Source of the DNA: Fennellomyces sp. T-0311
Taxonomy: Eukaryota > Mucoromycota > Mucoromycetes > Mucorales > Lichtheimiaceae
DNA: 64,000 bases
Reading direction: 5' to 3'
NCBI GenBank assembly: GCA_025266875.1
Contig: JALLLT010000013.1
Span: 310,001 to 374,000, forward strand
Shown here: in pieces, positions 34,999-46,513 of the stretch
Position numbering within the stretch: the stretch's first letter is position 1
How the letters are laid out: the number at the start of each line of letters is the position of its first letter
The notes under the pieces: model-generated
The model's database searches: none
The model's input: only the letters and a program-made list of their open reading frames with translations
What the model was told of the DNA's origin: nothing
Translations under genes and position numbers: made by a program

Positions 34999-35397
34999 TT
35001 ACAATGATGCGCATCGATTACTGATAAGCATTTGGTTTATCAACTTGGTAAATATCATTAGCGCAAGTGTCTGACTGATCGCTCAGGAGCAGGTTTAAGA
35101 TTCAGAGCAATTGATTAATTCATCTGCACCAGTTGCATACTTATTGAAAACATAGTTTTTAATATAATACACGGCCATGTAAGGGCGGATAGGTTCCTTT
35201 TCAGGGCTTCAGTAAAAAGTAGCAAGGAAGTATGATATGGCACCATTTTTTGTAAGGGAACTTCTTTGAGGAAGAACAGTTGTATCAGTCAGCAGCTGTT
35301 TCCCTGGGAACTGACCCCTCTGTGATCTCCGCAATTCGTTTTAAACCAGGGCTTTCACCGACTTGTCAAAAAAAAAGCGCATATATAGACAACAAAC

Positions 35398-35857
35398 ATG
35401 CCGAGAGTTCCAAGAGAAACCAAAGTTTTATTAGGACCATTACAACTGTACCGCCAGATCCTGCGAGTACATCGGTACTTGCCACCTGCCATGCGGGCCA
35501 TGGGCGATGATTACGTCAAATCAGAGTTCCGGAGGCACCAGAACATTGACAATCCTGCACATATTGTAGGATTTTTGTCGCAGTGGCAAGAGTACGTGCT
35601 TTTAATCCAGCAAGGAGCAGTGATTAATTTCTTCTGTCTATAGCTATATGGAAACACTCCAAGAACAAACGAAACCCAGTGATAGAGAATCCCCAGCACC
35701 TGCCAACGATCCACTGGTACGAAGTTTCAATGTTCCCGAAGGTGGTTGGGGAAAGAAAATCGACTCGGAGCGACTAGATAAACTGAGCGACGAGCAGATC
35801 GGTCAGCTGTACGAATTACGACAGGAGCTTGACCGATCCCTGGGCAAGAAGGATTGA
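35398..35857 (+). CDS. sdh7: Succinate dehydrogenase assembly factor 3 (Sdh7/Acn9, LYR family)
   Basis: SDHAF3/Sdh7 is a mitochondrial matrix LYR protein that protects and helps mature the iron-sulfur subunit of complex II. Exons 35398-35591 and 35644-35857 give 135 residues. The start [20 protein letters not shown] combines a short targeting region with the LYR motif. It is followed by the family core [39 protein letters not shown] and, after the intron, DYMETLQ. The C-terminal [15 protein letters not shown] helix is also usual. The length matches the family. Convergent with the next gene. Confidence 0.92.
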
Positions 35858-36144
35858 AATCTTTGTTTACATACACGATGTATTACCAAAAAGTAAAGCT
35901 GGCATCATTACTGTGGAGGATGAAAGCGCGCTTGAATGGAATGTGCATGGTGTACGGTCAAGGGTGAAGGGGGGACAGTCTTGTTTCGCATGACCTATCA
36001 GTTACCCAAGACCGCTTAGCAGCAGTTCTTCTTAACTGTCAATCTGGAGGAGACCAATGAATAGATCCATCGCAACCAAATGTAAAGTGTCAGGGCACGG
36101 TTTCTAGGCAGGCGGCGTTTATTTTCACTATAAGCAAGTTTACT

Positions 36145-36919
36145 TTATAAAGATCCAGGTTCACCTTGAACCATTTTTCTTTTTTCATAGTCGGGTATAT
36201 CACCCGAGAAGGTCCAAGCACGGTGTGCTCCATCACTAAGATGCGAAACATCTCCATTGGTAACAAGATCCCATCCATTGTTATCGTTGCGGACAAGCTT
36301 GGATATGCTGCATACGGCTGGACGCACAGGCTCTGTTGCGTTATCCAATAAACTTCGAACAGCAGCAATGACCGAGGCAGCATGGCCTGCCAACAGAATC
36401 ACGCTTGGACCGTTGGGTTCCTTGTCGAGTTTGTCGATTAATATATCCAAACCTTCACGGACACGATGATGACACGCCGATACATTTTCAGCATATTCTG
36501 GCAGCGGAATACTTGACACATAATCCGTGTTGATCTCAGGAAACGCATCTTTCAGCTTTTCGATTGGGGCAGGATTTCGGTAACGTTCATATGCTTCGCC
36601 ATACCATTCACTGTATAACACTGTTAGAGTTGAAAATGGTACTTTTTGAAATGACGTGCCTCATGCTATTGTCGAGGTAAAGTGGTACACCTGTCGCTTT
36701 TATTAATGGCGTGACAGTTTGGAGACAACGGTAGAAGGGTGAGCAATAGACGCGTTCTATATGCTTGTCTTTCAGGTAATCGCCCAATTCAGCTGCTTGT
36801 TTCAAGCCAAGCTCTGACAGAGGTGGATCTTGTGGAAGATTCGTGGGTAGATGAGGGGTTTCTGTAACCCAGTCTTCGCGATAACCATGACGGGTGATCC
36901 AAATTTCCTTGACGACCAT
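36145..36919 (-). CDS. Histidine phosphatase superfamily protein, Tfc7/tau55-like
   Basis: Exons 36919-36660 and 36610-36145 give 241 residues. The RHG catalytic motif is present in EIWITRHGYREDWV, followed by PPLSELGLKQAAELGDYL, VYCSPFYRCLQTVTPL (phosphate-binding Arg), SEWYGEAYERYRNP and the second histidine in ILLAGHAASVIAAVRSL. The TRHGYRxDW form and the SEWYG block fit the family of Tfc7, the tau55 subunit of TFIIIC, and fungal cytosolic relatives. I cannot separate a Pol III factor from a free phosphatase because Tfc7 needs an extra C-terminal part that is short here. The only joint that keeps frame and the SEWYG core is a 49-nt GC-AG intron (36611-36659, AG|GCACGT). Confidence 0.78.
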
Positions 36920-39264
36920 TTTAAAAAACAGAGCAAGGAAGAAGGTGCTCGACTCAACGCCTGTGCGGTTTTAGTACTTATTCGGGATGCTAAAAATATG
37001 CACTAGGAGAGAACTTTCAGAATTCAATATGACGGAATGCATGTAAAGCGCGTGTAACTAGGAACTTTGCTCGAATACCAACAAACACGCGCGTTCTATG
37101 CACATGGGAAACTAGTCACTTTTGGCGTATAGTAAGAACAGGCACAATGATGCACATGAGATCTGGCTTAAGAGCCGGTCCTACCCTCACGGATGAAGGT
37201 CTATTTTCTGTTAATACAATTTGGTCCGTCGTCGAAGCATACTTTTAGCGTAGCGTAAGTATACTATCATGACATGCGTGTATACGCTGGCCTCTATAAC
37301 ACACATATCACTACAATAAGCATATATATATATATATTATCAATCCTTGCTATCTAAGCTCCACATGGTTTCAAACTCCTGGAAAAAACGTGAACGAACA
37401 AAACGTGGCTGAACAAATGTGCCCAGGTACCGATTCTTCCTACATAAAATAGATATCTTAAACTTTTACGTAGCACACAGACCTCGCCGAGAGTAATACA
37501 TACAGAGCCAGATTAGTCATAGATATCTAGATCCATTTGAAAATATAGATACATAGTGCATACATTCGTACCTTAATTACTGCGTCAACAATGTATGTAG
37601 ATCCGGCACAAAAGACACCAGAGGTACTTCAGATGTATCGCACAATGACCATTCTACATAGTATTACTGTGTAATTTTCGCTGTCAAAGGATCAAGGATA
37701 CCTACTGAATATTCGGGTCTGCTAATTGCGCAAAAATGTCTAGAGTCCAAATAGCCAATACACATACCGTTTTATTAGTACGTATGTGGCTGCTAGTGAG
37801 AACTACAAACCGTGGAAACCTATGCCTAAGTAGGTATCCGGTACTTCCGTTATCAGAGCGCTACGTGCCATAAGAAGATATTAAAGGAGAAGAACGTATT
37901 TATAGCGTCGCCTATTGGGATCTTTCTCAAAGTTCCAATCAGATCCATTAACCAACCAGAGACTCATATGTATATTGAAGTAACAGTCAGCTTTTGTTTA
38001 AGCTCATCCCAAACATTTATACGTATGTACGACTGGTATACATATTATGCTCTCAGTCAGTTCTAGAAAACTGCTTAGTATGGACTGTCGAAAAATAAGA
38101 ACGAAGCAACAAGTCGATATTTTTAACCTTACATCCTTATTTTACGGGAGAAATGGCAGGAAGAGAGCACTATATATGGCTTCCCGTTTTACCTTCTTCG
38201 CCTCCACAATCGATAGCTTTCTCCCTATTCACTATGATTTGATTGCTTGTAAGCTGAGGCGTGGTACTGTTAATATGTATTTCATGTATAATACTATTCT
38301 TTTTTGGATTCAATTAAAGAGTTGGTGGCTAACTGATACACAGATCACAGTGCTGTAGGTGCTTCTTAGCGCTAGGTATACTGTTATGTATGTACGTGTT
38401 TGTATATATTCTTACGGTAATAGAATCAATATTTACGTATCAAGTTTTATTGTCACTGATGGTATGGTTGTGTTCGATCATTTGAACGCCGCATGCATCC
38501 GGTCTTCTCAGATTGTGCCAGCTCTTTCCTTGGCTAATCCCTGCGATCTCGACACTTTAGCGCCAGCGGTGCAGCAATGGTAGATATTTGCGTGTACTAA
38601 GTCTACTACCACATACTCTATCATGTACAGTATTATGAAACGCTTAGATCACGAAGTATCAAATATGTCTACATTTTTTTCGGCTTATTGGGCTGGTGCT
38701 TTACGCCGCTATGCGACACATGTATTTCTTAATACCATGTCGTAACGCATAGTCACAAAGTATCAATGGCAAGAAGATGTGGCTATACCCACCAGCCACT
38801 GCTGTTATGCGACCGCAATAGTGGCTACAACCGCACTCAGTGTTCCAGACCAATGAAACGGGACCATAAGTGGCAACATGTGTCAGGTGCAACAGATCTA
38901 CAAAATGCTGTGACCCCGCTTGGACACAATTGAGGTGGCAATAGTCATGTTGCACTTTGGCAGAGCGTAATTTATGTTTGTGGACAGACCGCAGATGGCT
39001 AGACAAATGTATGCGGAATGTTTCAATAAACAACAACAGCAGGTAGTGACGGATTTCATTGGTTTATGTAGCCTGAGATGAAACAACACATGTCTTATGA
39101 TGGGATTAAATGTATTGTGTTAAAGTAAGAAAAAAAAGAAAAAGCAAAGGTGAGACTAACGGAAAGGGAAAAGAGAAATTGCATCGATGGGCGAGGGGGT
39201 TAAAAGAGTGAGTATAAAATATCAGCCCCGGAATACTATGATATTGTCTGCTGTTTGCTCGGCA
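36920..39264. other. AT-rich spacer with TA microsatellite
   Basis: About 2.3 kb with no supported gene. A (TA) run lies at about 37323-37338. A minus-strand ORF at 38701-39036 (111 codons, several His/Cys) has no recognisable domain and no splice context. Confidence 0.45.
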
Positions 39265-39919
39265 CTAAAAGTCATCGTACAGCCGAGAGTTCATGAGATG
39301 AAATGGTTTGGTAGGTGCGGTTGCCATGGGCTTGCGGTCTCCAGGTGCGGCGGCGGGCGACTTCATATCCAGTTCTTGCTTCATGTACAATTCGGGCTTC
39401 ATGTACATCTCCTGCTTTAATTCCAGGTCCTGTTTGATATCCATGTCTTGCTTCATGTCCATTGCCGGTAAGCCGGCGGTCTGGGCAAGGTATCCGCTGC
39501 TGTTTCCACCGTGGAACGTTGCTGATGCCGGATCCATGTATGGCTGTGGCTGTGCATTAACTGCGACAGGTGAGGGGCTGCCGCCTACAGCGCTGTGAAC
39601 TGCTTTTGATGGCGATCGATACCTAACGAAAGGGTTAGGATTACACCGTCCGTGACTGGTCGAAGGTCAAACTTACATTCGACTGCTTGATGAGCCTGAG
39701 TGTCGAGTAGAACGATGCATAGGTGATTTAGGATCCAGATGCAATTTACTCAGTGATGACTTACCGCCCACCTGAGTGTCTCGCACATGCGCCATCTTGC
39801 CGCCGCTTGTTCCCGCATAGCCGTAATTGGGAAGATTGAATCCTTGGCTTTGAGGCAGCGTCTGCTGAAGCATAGTTTGAGACGGATGAGCATACTGGCT
39901 ATGTATCTTGGCTTGCTGC

Positions 39920-39951
<32 letters not shown>

Positions 39952-41611
39952 CTGCTGTTGCTGCTGGTATTGGAACATCACATCATCTAATTGCTTCGAT
40001 GTGTCGGCTGATTTTCCTTCACCGCGGTATTGCTGGCCGGTTGTAGGAGACCGATGAGGCACACCAGCCGAGGGTAATGCTGCAGTGGTCATCATTGGTC
40101 GTCGCTGTTGCACAGGCAATGCAGGGTCGTAAGGCAGCGCAGTGGAATTGTACAATGGTGGGTCCATGCGCATGCCTTGGCTCTCAGCCATCTTCTTCTC
40201 TTGCTATAGAAGGTGGTTAGCAGCTATTTGCCTGCATGAACACAAACGCATACCATCTTCCGGATAGTCCAGTCAAACACGTAGTCGTACTGGAAGCCCT
40301 CCCGCACAAACAGGTCGCGGAACAGCTTGCGCAGGTAGGAGTAGTCGGGTTTGTCGTCGAAGCGCAAAGAGCGCACATAGTTGAGGTATATTGCGAACTC
40401 CTGGTGCAGGCCTCGACATAATGCATCGGCGGGAGTGGTCATTTTCTTTTCCATGATTTTGTCGTACTTTTCTTTCTTTGTCCGTGCGCGGATGCCTTGC
40501 CACGGTAACTGGCCGCGGCAGAAGTAGACCAGGATGTAGCCCAGGGACTCGAGATCATCTCGTCGGGATTGCTCTTAAAAATAACCCACATTAATGATCA
40601 ACAATTTATTAGCCTGCATTTTTGTCCCCTTACCAATTCCTAAATGCGTGTTGACACTGGCATAGCGCGGAGTACCGGTGAGATTTTTGTTTTCTCTGTA
40701 GGGTATATGCACGTTCGTTCGTGGGTCGCGAAACCGCTTTGCCAGACCGAAATCGATCATGTTGACCTGGTTGCCACGCTTCCCGATGCCCATTAAGAAG
40801 TTGTCTGGCTTGATGTCTCGATGGATGAAACCTAGACAAACGGTTTTAGAACCGCTTAGTCATTCCGATGAAAAACACCTGCTAACCTTTTGAATGCACA
40901 TATTCAACACGAGATAGCTATGTCATTGGTCGGTTATTCCTACGATTCCACGGACGATCTAGCAGCCACTTACCAGCTGGTCTGCCAGCAGCAGCACGGT
41001 CTTCAAGGAAAAGCGGCGTTTGCAGTAGTTAAATAGATCCTCCATCGACGGGCCGAGCAAGTCCATCACAAGCACATTGTAGTCACCCTCCTTGCCGTAC
41101 CATCTGACAAACGGGATGCCAACGCCGCCAGCCAGCGTTTTATACACTCTTGCTTCGTATTCGAGTTGCGGATGTGTTGCTCGGACGCTTTCCAGTTTAA
41201 TACCGATATCTTCGCCGCTGGTGATGTTGGAGCCTGCATTCGAAAGAAAAACAAAGGATGGTCAGTGAGATTCTCGGCCTAATCGCTCATCCGGCATTGC
41301 GCAGGGCTTGACTCTTTTTTCGGACAACGAATGGATTGCTTAGCCTCCCCTAGATGTTGATGAACTCAGCCATTCGAAGCCAATATGGCTCATCAAGCTC
41401 GACGATTGCTTTGATTCTCGGCCATTCAGGATGGTCAACATGTGGCAGGACAGCTTCAGCGGTTGCGAGGGCTGTCTCATCTGGAAAAAAGAGTCATGCG
41501 CCGACAGAATGCCTACATACCCAAGTAAATCTCTCCAAAAGACCCGGCACCGATCTTTCGACCAAGCTTGTATTTGCCGCCGACGATAATATCCCGTCCC
41601 TCTAACGACAT
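39265..41611 (-). CDS. Casein kinase 1 (Hrr25/CK1 delta-epsilon type) with polyQ and hexapeptide-repeat tail
   Basis: A Ser/Thr kinase of the CK1 family, in fungi involved in DNA repair, ribosome maturation, vesicle traffic and autophagy. Minus-strand exons 41611-41521, 41233-40974, 40917-40887, 40831-40634, 40573-40254, 40203-39677 and 39622-39265 sum to 594 residues. Kinase motifs include [19 protein letters not shown] (G-loop), IKLESV (VAIK-type lysine), [14 protein letters not shown] (catalytic loop), IDFGLAKRF (DFG) and [20 protein letters not shown] (CK1-specific loop and nuclear-localisation-like element), then [12 protein letters not shown]. The tail (residues about 300-594) is Pro/Gln/Ser-rich with an 18-Gln tract and six hexapeptide repeats. 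No C-terminal cysteines are seen, which argues against the palmitoylated Yck1/2 type. The first intron is 287 nt and contains an in-frame truncating cassette. Confidence 0.92.
39355..39462 (-). repeat. Six tandem 18-bp units encoding hexapeptides in the CK1 tail
   Basis: In protein order the units are [30 protein letters not shown] and LDMKSP. The first five each contain hydrophobic-Lys-x-Asp/Glu at the same position. Confidence 0.85.
39913..39966 (-). repeat. Polyglutamine tract (18 codons) in the CK1 tail
   Basis: An interrupted CAG/CAA tract coding for 18 glutamines directly after FQY. The mixed codons should limit slippage compared with pure CAG. Confidence 0.9.
41350..41480 (-). other. 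Possible alternative (truncating) exon inside CK1 intron 1
   Basis: The CK1 exon-1 donor at 41520 can pair with a good acceptor (CTTTTTTCCAG) at 41481-41491. This would start an exon in phase with exon 1 that continues for about 43 codons without a stop ([20 protein letters not shown] and on to MAEFINI) and ends at TAG 41352-41350. The main acceptor lies farther on, at 41234. Use of this exon would truncate the kinase just after its G-loop. Confidence 0.4.
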
Positions 41612-43117
41612 TGTGGTTATTATGTAACGTAAACGTAAATGGGAGTGGGAGTGGAAGAGATGGTAACAAGAAGGAAAAACAATTCCCGCTTGTAGGAAAC
41701 CAATTGCGTCCACTCCTTCGATGATTTTTTGTCAGCCGCCAGAGGCACTCCAGCGAAAAAGCTATTTTTGACATTCCTCGCGTACTTATTGGTTTACATT
41801 CTCTCGTTTTGTATGTTTGTTAGAACTAACACAGAGATATCAGAACACTCGCATGTTTGTTCATCGCCGCAGATCTCTGAAATTGGCCCTTTTGTTTGCT
41901 GTCGCTGCCTGTTGTTATCGAGCCGAATCCACCGCTAGACCCTCACTCCACCCTAGCCGCCTCCCTTCTGGCTTGACGTGGACACGCCCGCACATGTCTG
42001 TCATGCCATGAGTAATGGCCTCCTTCTATGTATCGTGGCTGACTAAGTATCTCTTGTCCTTTAATTGCGTTTGTCCGCCTGGTTGTCCGAAAACAGTATC
42101 GAAAACATTGCTGCGGCACACCAGCGCCAATCACAGTACTACCAACAAGCTTACCCATCGCAGCCCCCAAAAAGATGTGATAACGTCATCCACCCCCCGC
42201 CAGCGTCCACACGTGTAGCAACGCTACCGATAGAATTGCAATTATGGGGTGATTTAATATAAAAAAGATGCCAATTTCCGCCGACGAACGTTGGTCGAAA
42301 TTTTAAACAACTTTGGCAATTCATTACCAAGGTAAATTACTTGGCGCCAAAAAAAACACCATTACGGATAATCGCATGTAGTTCCATTGCAAAATACTAT
42401 ATCTAGAACTTGCTAGAAACAATAACAACAACAAAAAACAAATGCTCTACCTAAGTACCCCATTTCCGTTAATGGGCCGTTGTGTCCATCACACGCAGCG
42501 CGGAGTGTGGCGAGCATGCCGTACCAAATCTATGTACAACTAACTCGTTTGATCTAATGTGTGCTCCGGATTATAATTCCTGGAACCTGCATGCATCGTC
42601 GGTATCTAATGGTACAAAAATGCGCACAATATATCTTACTTAGAATCCAGTTATTCGCAAACGTAACTCAGCGATATGCGCTCAGGATCGGGAAATGTAT
42701 GCAGCATCGTACAGCAAGTATACAGGGCTTGTGGTATAGCGGTACTTGTTAATGTAAGTAAACGTTGCCACTAGAAAACAAAGCATAGTGGGCGTAGGGC
42801 TTGATTCCGTTTCAAATAACTGCAGGTAATATATCACGAGTACCAGCATGAGCATTCGAGTGAGTCATTTATAAGTGTGTGATAAGTTGTTGGTGGATCC
42901 ATTGCAGCCTATTTCTATGTTGTATCCGAATAATCATTCCATGGATCATTAGTATCATATTTGTCACACGTTCTATGTCTACGAAACTTGCAAGGATGAG
43001 CAGATAGCCATCATATCAAGGTTGTACAATGGCCAAGTTGTAAGTCCGGTGGCTTTCGCCCGCCTGGAGTATATATTCAGAAAAATTCTGATATCTGATT
43101 GATTTCTAAGCAACACC
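41612..43117. other. Divergent promoter region between CK1 and the WD40 gene
   Basis: About 1.5 kb without a supported gene. ORFs near 41943-42262 overlap on both strands and lack features. CT-rich stretches just upstream of 41611 are typical leader sequence. Confidence 0.5.
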
Positions 43118-44928
43118 ATGTCACATAATCCTAACACTACCGAGGTACGCGTAGTTTGTCTGCATTAAAATCTCGTCCACTAACAGTTATGCTTTCTAAG
43201 CAACAGAACCAGCACGACAACGACGAGATCGTCGACGAAGAGTACATTAGAGCGGAGGATATTCTTGAAGAATCCGAAGTTGTAGATCATGGTGAACCTA
43301 TGGAAGACGATTCTGACGATGATCAAGGTGATCTTTTTGGTGCACTACTACTATTCGCATATTTTAACAACCATCCATTCTTGTCCCAGGCCAACCTGGC
43401 ACTGGACTTGAGGGCTTTGAGCTTCGACCTGCAGGCGAAGACGAGAATATGATGGAACTCGCTGACGATTCTGTCCAAGGCTTCTTTGATCACCACGGTA
43501 TATAAGCAAAGAAGTGTGTTTTATCTATCGTTTTCTAATAGGAACTTCTTAATTAGAGCCTGTGTATGCGGTTGCGTTGCATCCAAAGGACGAAAGCATT
43601 GTTGTCAGTGGTGGCGGTGATGATAAGAGCTATCTCTGGCGCAACGATACCGGCGAAAAACTCTTCCAATTCGATGGTCACACTGACTCGGTAACTGCCG
43701 TTGGATTCAGCGTCGATGGTGATTACGTTGCCTCGGCAGGAATGGACGGAAAGGTCCGCGTATGGAAGGCTCATACCGGTGAATTCTGTACATCCGTCGA
43801 AGGTCCTGATGAAGTTGTGGTAAGTGGCGAAGAATGCAAGAATTATCCGATATTAAAGTAGATCTTGTATCAGTGGATCGATTGGCATCCCAAGGGTAAC
43901 ATCCTGTTAGCAGGAGCATCGGACTCCACGATTTGGATGTGGGCAAGTGAGTATCGTGTACGGGAAACCATATGCTATTATAGCATACTGACATGCTTTT
44001 TTTCTCAGTGCCAAGTGGCAAATTCATGAACATTTTCAACGGCCACGCTGGACCTGTGATGGCTGGTCACTTTACTGCCGATGGTAATTATTAGCATGCT
44101 GATTGGTGCTTACATGAGGCTAAAGAGATGAAAACTCAGGTAAAAAGATCGTATCTGTGGCAGAGGATAGCACCATGATTGTCTGGGACCCCAAGTCTGC
44201 AGCTGCGGTCTACCGACTTTCGGGTGAAGATGCCCGTTTCCACACTGAACCTATCACAAGCGTATCTACAAATAAGGACAGCACGCTCGCAATTACTGGT
44301 TCCATGGATGGTAAAGCTCGTCTCATCAACATCAGTAACGGTCAGGTGTGTTGTTATTTATGTAAACTTTGGCTGTGTCAAGATACTCAATTAGTATATA
44401 GATCGTTGCTTCCCTTGAAAACCACAGCGAATCCATAGAGACCTCAGATTTTTGTGAAGTGTATGTCAAGAACGATAGATGTATATTTCGATATGAAAAC
44501 TCATCTTCAATTAGACTAAATTTGGCGGCAACGGGCTCCACTGATGGTACTATTTCTATTTGGGATGTGCAAACACAACGTCTGCGTCAAACCCTTTCAC
44601 ATGAGGTAATTTTGGCCTGTGTTCTTATTTGGTAAAGCGACTAACCATGATTTTGTGCAATAGGATGCAGTAGTAAAAGTCCAATTTGTGAAGAACTCGC
44701 CTCTGTTAGTATCCTGCGCAGCCGATCGTAAAGTCAAGATGTGGGATTCACGAACAGGAGAGTGTGTCAAGTCATGGGTTGGACATAGCGATACAGTTCT
44801 CGACTTCGCAGTATCTCAGTAAGTGACATGATGCGCTTGATAAGTATAGTAGCTGACCTTGTACTAGGGATGGAAAGACGGTCGTCACCGGTTCTGATGA
44901 CGGCGTATGCCTTGTCTTCAAGGCATAA
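43118..44928 (+). CDS. sqt1: WD40 protein of the Sqt1/AAMP family (ribosomal protein uL16 chaperone)
   Basis: Sqt1 is the dedicated chaperone of ribosomal protein uL16 (Rpl10), and AAMP is the animal homologue. Eleven exons sum to 414 residues: 43118-43144, 43201-43327, 43390-43497, 43557-43819, 43874-43946, 44009-44083, 44140-44345, 44402-44460, 44515-44605, 44664-44818 and 44868-44928. The N-terminus is very acidic (DNDEIVDEEY, EPMEDDSDDDQ), as in the family. Eight WD-type blades follow, starting PVYAVALHPKDESIVVSGGG, then GHTDSVTAVGFSVDGDYVAS, WIDWHPKGNILLAGASD, GHAGPVMAGHF, EPITSVSTNKDS, LAATGSTDGTISIWD, VKVQFVKNSPLLVSC and a final DGKTVVTGSDDGVCLVF. The HPKGN(x)LLAG blade is characteristic of Sqt1/AAMP. 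The intron count is high for such a small gene. Confidence 0.9.
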
Positions 44929-45103
44929 TTTACCTGCATACACTTCATCCTACAACCAAAATACTAGCATTGCCACAAAAATATTAATTGTAATATACTG
45001 CAAACATATGAATTGCATCCAGTGAACTGTATTGCACACGAATGATACATCAATTCCCAATTAGTTTTATGCCAGCAAAATACCCGTGTATTATTTCTTC
45101 TGG

Positions 45104-45485
45104 TCAATTTATGAGGTTCTTGCCGTGCAGGTACTTCAAGATGAAGATCTGGATCCTGTAAGCAGCCTTTCTCTCGACGCGGCACTTCACTGAAGCCGAT
45201 AAATCTGCCGTTTGATTGGCCTTTCATTGTCTTCAGTCGCGAATCAGTTGGTGCTTCTGGTACGGTCCCCTTCGTGAAGTCTACTGTCAAAGATATCAAC
45301 TGGAAGCCTGAGCATCGAAAACTTTGACCTCGCTGATATCTTTTCATAATTCATTGACGTACCAGTTAATATACTGACAGCATTTCTCATTAGCAACTAC
45401 GTATCTTTTTGGACGGTTCATCTTCCGCCTGTAAGGCCATGTCGTGAGCTATTTCTTTAAAAATGTCTTCCCACTCGCCAGACAT
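45104..45485 (-). CDS. Possible small spliced gene, family unknown
   Basis: A minus-strand ATG at 45485 opens MSGEWEDIFKEIAHDMALQ, a well-formed acidic helix followed by EDEPSKKI and a donor near 45397. Downstream, two further coding-like blocks occur: one around 45340-45230 (VDFTKGTVPEAPTD) and a terminal one ending at TGA 45104 (VERKAAYRIQIFILKYLHGK). They are in different frames and need one or two introns that I could not place with confidence. It lies convergent to the Sqt1 gene. It could be a small conserved gene or a decayed one. The exact exons and function are not assigned. Confidence 0.35.
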
Positions 45486-46513
45486 AACCTGACACTCACC
45501 CTAGCATGCGCAATTCTCATACACTATGAACAGATATTGTGAAATAGGGATCTTGTTGGAGTTTTCAACTCCCCCGCATCATGATTGAGCTATGTGTAAC
45601 TAGAACACTTCAGACGATGGTCAACCGTTGAAGCGGCTACTGGCCGGCAGAAACTTATGGCACCTACAGGTAGACGAGTTAGTAATCTTCCTGCGGGGGA
45701 AAGCGTTGGTATAATAGGTTTTAATGTACGATATATGCTCAAGAGTACTAATAATAAAAACTTGGACAGCAGCTCCGTTATCATGAGTTCGCCATGATAC
45801 ATACAGGGTATGCACTTTGTTTCCACTCATGTGAGTGCTATGGATTGTACTTCTTGCTGCTCACTAGTGGTCGAACGATGACAGATTCAGGCACCAGCAC
45901 ATTGCACAGGTGCACACGTATACAGTAGCCAGAATCATATATCCGGTGTTTTTCAAAATGAGACGGCTACAAGGATGCTTTGGAGAGTGCCTAGTTCGAT
46001 GCAAGTTTATTCAGGATTTGGATGACTGCTTTTTATCAACCTGAAGGAATTCATTTGCCATCGACAGCAAGTGCCCTTTGCTTAGGATGCATGCTATCAG
46101 AGCGTGGAAGCAATGAAATCTTTCTCATTGGTTCGTTGACGGTTCTTCAGGACAGTCGTCTGTACGTACAATCGTCAGCACCGTCGCCCCTATTTCCCAC
46201 TTATGAAATAAACCAGCTCGTGAGAGAAATTAACGGCAAATAGCATTACCGCTGGGAAGACGCGGTGGAGCTTCGGTTAAGCTCCAGTGCAGTGGCGTCG
46301 ACTGTACATTACTCCAGTACTTAAATGACACCAGCTTGTAATGACTCTACAATGGTTCTGGATACAGAAACATATATCTGCTTCCGATAAGAGCTGCTAC
46401 ACCTGGCAGACAATAAATGGACAAGGCGACGACACGCACTTTTGTGCAACCTAGTGATAAACATAAATAAAGCTCCCTGCATGACCCTTTCTTTCCCAGC
46501 AGTATTAACCACG
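45486..46513. other. Spacer upstream of the first dehydrogenase gene
   Basis: About 1 kb with only short ORFs (45590-45826 minus, 46022-46243 plus) that show no features. Confidence 0.45.
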
